This document shows, in pieces, positions 1 to 5,475 of a stretch of DNA of 7,261 nt; within the stretch, counting starts at the first letter, position 1; every line of letters begins with the position of its first letter. This DNA comes from Desulfobacterales bacterium (GTDB lineage: Bacteria; Desulfobacterota; Desulfobacteria; Desulfobacterales; C00003106). The stretch is from assembly GCA_030613165.1 (NCBI GenBank), contig JAUWMN010000073.1, positions 1 through 7,261 on the forward strand. Direction: 5' to 3'. Under the pieces are notes generated by a model. That model worked only from the letters and a program-made list of their open reading frames with translations, did no database searches and was not told the origin of the DNA. The position numbers and the translations under genes were made by a program.

Positions 1-1102
1 CGGGGCCTGCTTCCGAAGCCGTGGTTTGTTCCTTGCCCGCCATACGGTAAAGTTGTGTATATCTCTCTTTGACCCCTTTTTGGATATTGTAAAAAGTGCC
101 GTCACTGCCCAGTCGTCCGGAATATATTCTGAATATAGACAGTCTTCCTGTATACGGATCCGCCACTGTCTTAAACACCAGAGCAGAAAACGGGGCTTCA
201 GGATCGGGGACCCTTTCCATCTGGTCCTCTGTCTCGGGGACTTTACCCACCCTGGCCCCTCGATCCAATGGGGAGGGCAAACAGGCGTTTATCGCATCCA
301 TCAAACAATCTATTCCGATATTGCCTGCGGCAGATCCACACAGCACAGGAACGAAAGAACCGGAGATAACTCCGTTGCGAAGCCCTTGGCTAAGTTCTTC
401 AGCGGTAAGCTCTTCACCTTCCAAATACTTCTCAAGCAGAGTGTCATCAGCTTCAGCAATCGCTTCAATCAATACTTCACGCTGTTCCGCGACGATATCT
501 TGCATATCGTCCGGGATATCTCCAGACTTTGATTTCCCACTCCCTTTTTCGTAAAAGTACGCTTTCTGTTCAATAAGATCGATAATACCCTTCAGCGACT
601 CCCCGGCACCTATTGGAATCTGTAAAGGAACTAACTGGGAATTAAAACTATTTTTCATCTCGCCAAGCACTTTAAAAAAATCGGCACGTTCGACATCCAT
701 CTTATTAATAAACGCGATACGCGGCAGTTGAAATGCATCGGCAAACTCCCATGTCCGCTCTGTTTCCACCTTGATCCCGTCTACGGCGCTTACCACAACC
801 AGTGCGCCGTCAGCGGCCTGAAGACAAGCCTTGGTATCCATGATGAAATTAGTATCACCAGGGGTGTCAATAAAGGCGATTCGGTGTTTTTTCCAAGGAC
901 TTTGGTGAAAAGCAGAACTAATAGTAACATGGCGTTTGATCTCCTCGGGTTCAAAATCCAAGACGGAATTCCCCTCATCCACTCGCCCCAGTCTGGAAGT
1001 CACGCCCGCGTTAAACAACATTGCCTCAGCAACAGATGTTTTACCTGAACCCGTATGCCCGATTAAGCCTATATTTCTTATCTGCCGGATCACTTCGCTC
1101 AT
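1..1102 (-). CDS. fusA: Elongation factor G family GTPase (divergent EF-G paralogue), N-terminal 367 residues, cut by window edge
   Basis: An open frame runs without a stop from an ATG at 1102-1100 to the left edge. EF-G is about 690 residues, so a little over half is present. Visible GTPase motifs are G1 GHTGSGKT (residues 15-22), switch I RHVTIS (57-62), G3 DTPGDTNF (79-86), G4 NKMD (133-136) and G5 GSA (256-258). Domain II begins around residue 300, with FKTVADPYTGRLSIFRIYSG (310-329) closely resembling EF-G. The family drives GTP-dependent tRNA-mRNA translocation or ribosome recycling in the cytoplasm. Two deviations stand out: switch I has RHVTI instead of RGITI, and the catalytic histidine of DTPGH is replaced by Asp83. 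This suggests a second, specialised EF-G (FusA2-like) rather than the main translocase, which usually sits in the str operon with rpsL, rpsG and tuf; none of those is visible here. A strong Shine-Dalgarno supports the start. The family assignment is secure; the paralogue status is inferred. Confidence 0.93.
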   Translation of the reverse strand, partial: MSEVIRQIRNIGLIGHTGSGKTSVAEAMLFNAGVTSRLGRVDEGNSVLDFEPEEIKRHVTISSAFHQSPWKKHRIAFIDTPGDTNFIMDTKACLQAADGALVVVSAVDGIKVETERTWEFADAFQLPRIAFINKMDVERADFFKVLGEMKNSFNSQLVPLQIPIGAGESLKGIIDLIEQKAYFYEKGSGKSKSGDIPDDMQDIVAEQREVLIEAIAEADDTLLEKYLEGEELTAEELSQGLRNGVISGSFVPVLCGSAAGNIGIDCLMDAINACLPSPLDRGARVGKVPETEDQMERVPDPEAPFSALVFKTVADPYTGRLSIFRIYSGRLGSDGTFYNIQKGVKERYTQLYRMAGKEQTTASEAGP

Positions 1103-1109
1103 ATAAAAT

Positions 1110-1118
1110 CCTCTCCTT
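1110..1118 (-). promoter_or_regulatory. Shine-Dalgarno of the EF-G family gene
   Basis: On the minus strand this reads AAGGAGAGG, seven bases before the ATG that begins at 1102. It fixes the start of the EF-G-like gene and is much stronger than the ribosome site of the divergent rpoH gene. Confidence 0.85.
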
Positions 1119-1138
1119 ATAAATTTTTGAACTATTTA

Positions 1139-1173
1139 CTTAAATGTATAAGAGAAAAAAAGTCAAGCCTAAA
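1139..1173 (-). promoter_or_regulatory. Candidate sigma-70-type promoter for the EF-G family gene
   Basis: On the minus strand TTGACT (1166-1161) matches the -35 consensus at five of six positions and is followed, after 16 bp, by TTTAAG (1144-1139) as a weak -10. An alternative pairing is TTTAGG (1173-1168), 17 bp, TATACA (1150-1145). Either would give a leader of roughly 30 bases ending in the Shine-Dalgarno. A 5-bp hairpin (AGCCT/AGGCT, 1166-1179) overlaps the -35. Assigned by eye only. Confidence 0.3.
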
Positions 1174-1221
1174 AAGGCTGATGAAGTCGAGGACTATTTC
1201 ACTTGCTAAACGCCTTTTAAT

Positions 1222-1251
1222 TTGTTAATTTTTGTTATTTACAAGTATAGT
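1222..1251 (+). promoter_or_regulatory. Candidate sigma-70-type promoter for rpoH
   Basis: TTGTTA (1222-1227, four of six to the -35 consensus) lies 18 bp before TATAGT (1246-1251, five of six to the -10 consensus), in a strongly AT-rich stretch. A start near 1258 would leave a leader of about 78 bases before rpoH. The -35 lies in the first copy of a near-perfect 10-bp tandem repeat (TTTGTTAATT, TTTGTTATTT, 1221-1240). Since the genes downstream are closely spaced, this promoter could serve several of them. No CIRCE operator or sigma-54 site was found. Confidence 0.45.
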
Positions 1252-1335
1252 CCCATAAGATCACAAATCGTAAGAACTTGCACCTTGCTCACCCAACAGT
1301 TCTGCTCTGCCATAATAAATTATCTGGATTAGATT

Positions 1336-2301
1336 ATGAATATAGAGGACAACAAAACAAAAGATCTTTTAACCAATAATAAAGGTAATGACGGCCAAAC
1401 CAATAAATTTGACACCGCCCTCGCCAAACACGACGTCCTTCAGCGCTATCTCTGGGAACTCAACAAACATTCTCTTCTTACAAGAAAGGAAGAAAAAGCG
1501 CTGGCAATACGGTTCCGTGAGAATGGGGATAAGGAGGCAGCCTATAAATTGATCACGTCCAACTTGAGACTGGTTATTAAAATTGCCATGAAATTTCAAA
1601 GAGTCTGGATGCAAAACCTTATGGATCTGATACAGGAAGGAAACATCGGACTTATGCAAGCGCTCAACAAGTTTGATCCATATAAAGAGATTAAATTCTC
1701 CTATTATTCCTCATTTTGGATCAAAGCTTATATTCTCAAATTCATAATGGACAATTGGCGTCTTGTTAAGATTGGAACTACTCAGGCGCAGCGAAAATTG
1801 TTCTTTAAACTGAAAAAGGAAAAACAAGCGCTTATCTCTATGGGTTTCGACCCCAAACCAAAGCTTCTTTCAGAAAAACTTGGGGTCACAGAAGGCGAGA
1901 TCATAGAGATGGAACAACGATTAGACGGGTGGGAAGTATCTTTGGACGCACCGATTAAGGAAGGCTCGGAGGATGAACGAATCAGCTTACTCCCGGCCTC
2001 TGGCGCGTCAGCAGAAACCCAAATCGGCCAGGAAGAAGTAAAGCGGGTACTTGGGGAAAAACTGGAAAAGTTCCGGGAACAATTAAACGATCGTGAATTG
2101 CAAATATTAGACAATCGTATCTTTTCTGACTCACCCCTTACCCTACAAGACCTCGGCAACAGATATAACGTTTCAAGAGAATGTATCCGACAGGTTGAAA
2201 AAAATGTAATCAAAAAGCTGAGGGAGTATTTTAAAAAGGAAATTCCTGACCTTGAATCCTATCGGGAAGGGTTTTCGGTGAATGAAACCAATCTACGTTA
2301 A
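1336..2301 (+). CDS. rpoH: RNA polymerase heat-shock sigma factor RpoH (sigma-32 family)
   Basis: This 321-residue sigma-70 family protein directs core RNA polymerase to heat-shock and protein-quality-control promoters. Region 1.2 begins near residue 34 (LQRYLWELNKHSLLT). Region 2.2 is NLMDLIQEGNIGLMQAL (94-110). Regions 2.3-2.4 span about 119-149 (FSYYSSFWIKAYI, then NWRLVKIGTTQ). QRKLFFKLK (152-160) is the RpoH box typical of sigma-32 and absent from RpoD and RpoS. Region 4.2 carries the helix-turn-helix LTLQDLGNRYNVSRECIRQV (268-287). It is longer than the E. coli protein (284 residues), mainly through a polar N-terminal extension of about 30 residues rich in Asn, Lys and Asp. The start codon follows only a weak GGA (1326-1328) seven bases upstream, so translation may be poor or controlled; that is inference. 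It is divergent from the EF-G-like gene and 27 bp ahead of the TPR lipoprotein gene. Confidence 0.93.
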   Translation: MNIEDNKTKDLLTNNKGNDGQTNKFDTALAKHDVLQRYLWELNKHSLLTRKEEKALAIRFRENGDKEAAYKLITSNLRLVIKIAMKFQRVWMQNLMDLIQEGNIGLMQALNKFDPYKEIKFSYYSSFWIKAYILKFIMDNWRLVKIGTTQAQRKLFFKLKKEKQALISMGFDPKPKLLSEKLGVTEGEIIEMEQRLDGWEVSLDAPIKEGSEDERISLLPASGASAETQIGQEEVKRVLGEKLEKFREQLNDRELQILDNRIFSDSPLTLQDLGNRYNVSRECIRQVEKNVIKKLREYFKKEIPDLESYREGFSVNETNLR

Positions 2302-2328
2302 ATTACGGGAGAGACCAAAAGGACCCTT

Positions 2329-4077
2329 ATGCTAATGATAACATTATATAGACAAAAGATACTCATAGCCTTTTTTGTGGTTCTATTTTCTTCCGGCTGC
2401 GCAATGGCGCCCAGGCCGAAATCTCCGGGGAGAACAGTTGCAGAGTTGAGCTCTCCACCTGCGGAAAGTCCCTATTACCATTATGCCAGGTTTCAGCTTT
2501 TCCTGAGGGTCGGAGAAATAGAAAAGGCCACCGAATCTCTCAATTTGGCCGTAGGAAAAGAGCCGGACTCAGTATTTCTCAAAACCGAACTCGCGCACAT
2601 ATATATTCGCCAACAACGATACAAAGATACCATAGGCGTTCTGCAGTCCATATTACAAAAGCGCCCCAACGATGTAACGGTGCTCACTATGCTGGCAGGA
2701 GTTCACGAAACCCTTCGCGAATATCAAAAGGCAATTGACACCTATAAAACAATAATTTCTGAAAATCCCGAAGATAAGAGTAGTCATCTACATTTGGGAT
2801 CCGTCTATATACAAATCGGGGAGTATCAGAACGCAAAAGATATCCTTGAAAGGGCCGTAAAACTAAATCCGAAGTCGACGAAAGTCCATTATTATCTCGG
2901 CAAGGCATATTCGGGGCTTAAACAATATAATAAAGCGGAAATACAGTTCCTAAAAACATTAGAATCGCACCCGGCATTTGAACCGGCGCTTTTTGATCTT
3001 GTACAGGTATACGAGGCTACCCAGCAAGAAAACATGGTAGTGGAAACATATAAAAAAATATTAAAAAACAATCCCGACAACTTCCAGGCTGCTATCGGAC
3101 TCGGCCGACATTACCTGATAACCGGCAAAGCCCAAAAGGCAAAAAAAGTCTTTAATGAACTTACCGATAAGTCACACAACTCCCCTTATATAATCAAACA
3201 CATCGCGGCCATCTACCTTGATCAAAAAGAATACGACGAAGCAATAAACCTCCTCGATGATCTATTGAAAAAAGATCGCGAAAATCCTGAGGTACTCTAT
3301 TTTTTAGGACTCGCTTACACGGGAAAAGAAGACCGGAAAAAGGCTATAGGCGTCTATCAGATGATCGCTGCTGAATCCAACTATTACCTAAACGCCGCCA
3401 TTCAAATCACCTACTTATATCAAGTTGAGGGAGAGACCGAAAAGGCGATCGAAGCCCTTCTTTCTGCAAGCAAAAACAGGCCGGATGAGCCGGAAATTTT
3501 TTTATACCTTGGGTCGCTATATGAAGAAAAATCAGACTATGCTCAAGGAGTGGCAGCCATTAAAGAAGGACTCCGCATTGCTCCACAAAACATCAAACTC
3601 CACTTCCGCCTCGGAGTAATATATGACAAGATGAACCAAAAGGACCTTAGCATTAAAGAGATGAAACAGGTCCTTCAAATTGAGCCTGACCACGCTAATG
3701 CCTTAAATTACCTGGGATTTACCTATGCAGAGCTCGGAATACATCTGGACGAAGCAGAAGAACTGATTAAAAAAGCGCTGAAATTGCAACCAAACGACGG
3801 ATACATCACCGATAGCTTAGGATGGGTATATTTTAAAAAGGGCCTCTTTGATCAAGCAGTCCTTTGGCTTGAAAAAGCAACAGAACTTGTTCCGGATGAT
3901 CCGATTATCCTGGAACATCTGGGCGATGCGTATTCCAAAAAAAATCTTCTGGAAAGCGCCTTAAAATCTTATGAAATGTCGCTTGAGAAAACAGAGCAAG
4001 AAAAAGACAGTATAACTTTAAAAGAAAAAATTAAAGAATTGAGGGACTTAGGAATTGAGGGATTTAGGGATTTTTAA
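2329..4077 (+). CDS. Tetratricopeptide-repeat lipoprotein, about 15 TPR units
   Basis: This 582-residue protein begins with a lipoprotein signal peptide: KILIAFFVVLFSSGC places the lipidated cysteine at residue 24, followed by Ala-Met, so no Asp at +2 to retain it in the inner membrane. A Pro/Ser-rich linker runs to about residue 46. About 15 consecutive 34-residue TPR units follow (roughly 47-560), with typical units such as LGSVYIQIGEYQNAKDILER and LGWVYFKKGLFDQAV. TPR arrays form a superhelix that binds protein partners, so a scaffold or assembly role at the periplasmic face of the outer membrane is likely; no enzyme motif is seen. The last units (ALNYLG, ITDSLGWVY, ILEHLGDAY) resemble the TPR proteins encoded beside lolB in some Proteobacteria, such as Pseudomonas as I recall, and a LolB-like gene is next here. 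The start has AAAAGGA (2317-2323) five bases before ATG; ATG at 2335 is an alternative. The final 13 residues are encoded inside an inverted repeat and may not belong to the original fold. Confidence 0.9.
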   Translation: MLMITLYRQKILIAFFVVLFSSGCAMAPRPKSPGRTVAELSSPPAESPYYHYARFQLFLRVGEIEKATESLNLAVGKEPDSVFLKTELAHIYIRQQRYKDTIGVLQSILQKRPNDVTVLTMLAGVHETLREYQKAIDTYKTIISENPEDKSSHLHLGSVYIQIGEYQNAKDILERAVKLNPKSTKVHYYLGKAYSGLKQYNKAEIQFLKTLESHPAFEPALFDLVQVYEATQQENMVVETYKKILKNNPDNFQAAIGLGRHYLITGKAQKAKKVFNELTDKSHNSPYIIKHIAAIYLDQKEYDEAINLLDDLLKKDRENPEVLYFLGLAYTGKEDRKKAIGVYQMIAAESNYYLNAAIQITYLYQVEGETEKAIEALLSASKNRPDEPEIFLYLGSLYEEKSDYAQGVAAIKEGLRIAPQNIKLHFRLGVIYDKMNQKDLSIKEMKQVLQIEPDHANALNYLGFTYAELGIHLDEAEELIKKALKLQPNDGYITDSLGWVYFKKGLFDQAVLWLEKATELVPDDPIILEHLGDAYSKKNLLESALKSYEMSLEKTEQEKDSITLKEKIKELRDLGIEGFRDF

Positions 4078-4178
4078 GACTTCATCTTTTCTTGGTGATG
4101 TCCGTTGATCGTTGTCCGAATCCTCACTTCTCTTATAATTCACAATTCCTAAATTCCCCAATCCCCTAATCCCTAAAT
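4038..4178. repeat. Imperfect inverted repeat of G-rich/C-rich, telomere-like units between the two lipoprotein genes
   Basis: The left arm (4038-4072) and the reverse complement of the right arm (4178-4144) align without gaps and agree at 27 of 35 positions; 71 bases lie between them. In another register GATTTAGGGATT (4061-4072) is exactly complementary to AATCCCTAAATC (4168-4179). Each arm is itself a run of loose 7-9 base units of the form TTAGGGATT/AATCCCTAA. The left arm encodes the last 12 residues of the TPR protein and ends just before its stop codon; the right arm ends 12 bp before the next ATG. In RNA the arms could form a long stem, acting as an attenuator or mRNA stabiliser. It may be a dispersed REP/MITE-like element; no other copy lies in this window. 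Confidence 0.75.
4078..4102 (+). other. Small hairpin just after the TPR stop codon
   Basis: GACTTCATC (4078-4086) can pair with GGTGATGTC (4094-4102) around a 7-base loop, with one T-T mismatch and one G-T pair among nine positions. It begins right after the TAA, inside the spacer of the larger inverted repeat. No T-run follows, so it does not look like an intrinsic terminator; it may be part of the folded element. Confidence 0.4.
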
Positions 4179-4190
4179 CTATTACTACAA

Positions 4191-4982
4191 ATGAACTCGT
4201 TAAAATCGATCAATCTGTTATTCCTATCAACAATCTTGTTGCTCATGGCCGAGGGTTGCGCTCCCCTTTCGCCGATCCCCCAAAAAATCGAACCGGAAGC
4301 CGCTGTTGTCATTGATTTGATCCACCAAAATAATGCACAGATCCAAAGTTTCCGCGGGCAAGGGCAACTTAAAATGATAAGCAAAAAAAAATCTCAATTG
4401 TTTAGTGCTGTGTGGCTGGGACACCGCCCCGATCAATTCCGTTTTGAGTTCTTGAGCCCATGGGGTCAACCTACTGCTACCTTTGTCGTCAATAAAAATA
4501 GGCTCTTTTTTTACATCTACGCACAAAATCGGCTATATAAAGGCGATGCCACGGCCTCCAACCTGGCCCGTTTTATTCACGTAAAGATAACGCCTGAAGA
4601 ACTTTTTAAAGCGCTTTCAGGTTCTATCCCGATTGTACCCTTCCGCCAGGCCCAGCTACACTCCGGGGCAGCAGGAGAAACTGTCCTGACCCTTATTGGG
4701 CAATGGGGGGATATTGCAGCAAAGGTATGGGTTAGCCATGACCCGTTTAAGATTTTACGCGCGGACTATTTTAGTCGTGGGGGGGCCTTGACGTACAGTA
4801 TTCTGTTTGATAATTTTAGATATGAGGAATCTGTTTTAATTCCTTGTTTAATCACCGTTTCCGGCAAAAATAATGCAAAATGGATTCTTACCATTAAAAA
4901 ATACGCTATCAATATACCTACTTCTCAGGAAAGCTTTAAGCTAAAGGCAATAAAAACCGATAAAACAATCAATCTTGATTGA
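4191..4982 (+). CDS. LolB/DUF4292-like outer-membrane lipoprotein
   Basis: This 263-residue protein has a hydrophobic signal segment (LLFLSTILLLMAEGC) and a probable lipidated Cys23 followed by Ala, which favours outer-membrane sorting. The lipobox AEGC is unorthodox, with Glu before Gly and no Leu at -3. The mature part is rich in predicted beta strands, with FRGQGQLKMI (about 53-62), FRFEFLSPWGQPTATFVVNK (about 82-101) and later amphipathic strands. This pattern fits the LolA/LolB-like half-barrel that binds lipoprotein acyl chains; LolB accepts lipoproteins from LolA at the outer membrane. The similarity is by pattern and neighbourhood (TPR lipoprotein upstream), so the alternative is an uncharacterised DUF4292-type protein. 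No Shine-Dalgarno precedes the ATG, because the right arm of the inverted repeat occupies that position. The ispE gene often found near lolB is absent here. Confidence 0.7.
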   Translation: MNSLKSINLLFLSTILLLMAEGCAPLSPIPQKIEPEAAVVIDLIHQNNAQIQSFRGQGQLKMISKKKSQLFSAVWLGHRPDQFRFEFLSPWGQPTATFVVNKNRLFFYIYAQNRLYKGDATASNLARFIHVKITPEELFKALSGSIPIVPFRQAQLHSGAAGETVLTLIGQWGDIAAKVWVSHDPFKILRADYFSRGGALTYSILFDNFRYEESVLIPCLITVSGKNNAKWILTIKKYAINIPTSQESFKLKAIKTDKTINLD

Positions 4983-5013
4983 CTCCTTGAACCTTGCATG
5001 TAGTTCTTTGAGC

Positions 5014-5463
5014 ATGAAATTCGCGGCGGACAGGACAGTGGGAAGACTGGCTCAATGGCTCAGACTTATGGGATATGATACCGTAGATAGCGGCTCATTG
5101 TCCCCGGAATCAGCAATATCCTTTGCCGATGAAAATCGAATTATGTTAACAAGAGACACACATCTTGCGCAAAGGGCAAAATCTTTAAAAATTGTTTGTC
5201 TTGCCTCAAACGATCCAAAGGACCAGGTCCGAGAGGTTATCAAAGCGCTTCGTCTCCAGCCGAATGAAAAACAGTTCTTCACACGATGTAAACTTTGCAA
5301 TACAATGCTTAAAAGAGTACCTTTAGAAGAAATTGTTAATCAGGCGCCGGATCACGTTTTGGAAAAACATAGCCGGTTTTCAAAATGTCATACCTGTAAA
5401 AGAGTCTACTGGCCGGGTACGCATTATGAGCGAATTCAGAAAACTTTACGAGACCTTTGTTAA
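5014..5463 (+). CDS. Mut7-C RNase domain protein (PIN-like fold with C-terminal zinc ribbon)
   Basis: This is a 149-residue protein. The N-terminal half (about 1-80) opens with MKFAADRTVGRLAQWLRLMG, the hallmark start of the Mut7-C (DUF82) family, and contains acidic residues Asp6, Asp39/Glu40 and Asp48 (in LTRDTHL) that probably form the metal-binding nuclease site of a PIN-like fold. The C-terminal half has CKLC (92-95) and CHTC (125-128), a four-cysteine zinc ribbon, then RVYWPGTHYERI, also typical of the family. The predicted role is RNA cleavage or RNA binding; the substrate is unknown. I chose the ATG at 5014 because it matches the family start. A TTG at 4975 in the same frame would add 13 residues and overlap the upstream gene by 8 bases, but has no ribosome site. 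The 31-bp spacing upstream and 12-bp spacing to the phosphorylase gene suggest co-transcription. Confidence 0.87.
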   Translation: MKFAADRTVGRLAQWLRLMGYDTVDSGSLSPESAISFADENRIMLTRDTHLAQRAKSLKIVCLASNDPKDQVREVIKALRLQPNEKQFFTRCKLCNTMLKRVPLEEIVNQAPDHVLEKHSRFSKCHTCKRVYWPGTHYERIQKTLRDLC

Positions 5464-5464
5464 C

Positions 5465-5472
5465 AAGGAGGG
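5465..5472 (+). promoter_or_regulatory. Strong Shine-Dalgarno of the glucan phosphorylase gene
   Basis: AAGGAGGG begins one base after the Mut7-C stop codon and ends three bases before the ATG at 5476. It is the best ribosome site on the plus strand here and fixes the phosphorylase start, suggesting higher translation than for the upstream genes. Confidence 0.85.
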
Positions 5473-5475
5473 ACT

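Noticed and set aside
26..554. Two overlapping plus-strand open frames of 168 and 152 codons
   Set aside because: They lie antisense to the EF-G family gene, have Ser/Pro/Arg-rich sequences without recognisable domains, and lack ribosome sites; they are shadows of the real gene.
1161..1179. Minus-strand hairpin AGCCT/AGGCT followed by a T-run, terminator-like
   Set aside because: The stem is only 5 bp, the T-run is offset by four bases, and it lies upstream of the EF-G-like gene where a -35 element is more plausible.
1278..1290. TTGCAC followed by TTGCTC, resembling sigma-54 -24/-12 elements
   Set aside because: The two halves are separated by only one base instead of the required spacing, and the GG of the -24 element is missing.
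1336..2301. Assignment as RpoD or RpoS
   Set aside because: The RpoH box QRKLFFKLK just after region 2.4 and the short length fit sigma-32; RpoD-specific N-terminal regions are absent.
2467..4010. Regular periodicity of about 102 bp, possible DNA repeat array
   Set aside because: It reflects the 34-residue TPR units in protein; the DNA units are too diverged to be a repeat array or CRISPR.
4166..4526. Minus-strand open frames opposite the LolB-like gene
   Set aside because: No ribosome site or domain; the plus-strand frame has a signal peptide and family-like strands, so these are shadows.
4975..5013. TTG start for the Mut7-C gene, overlapping the upstream stop
   Set aside because: It adds 13 residues before the conserved MKF...DR...G family start and has no Shine-Dalgarno; the ATG at 5014 fits better, though overlap-coupled initiation cannot be excluded.
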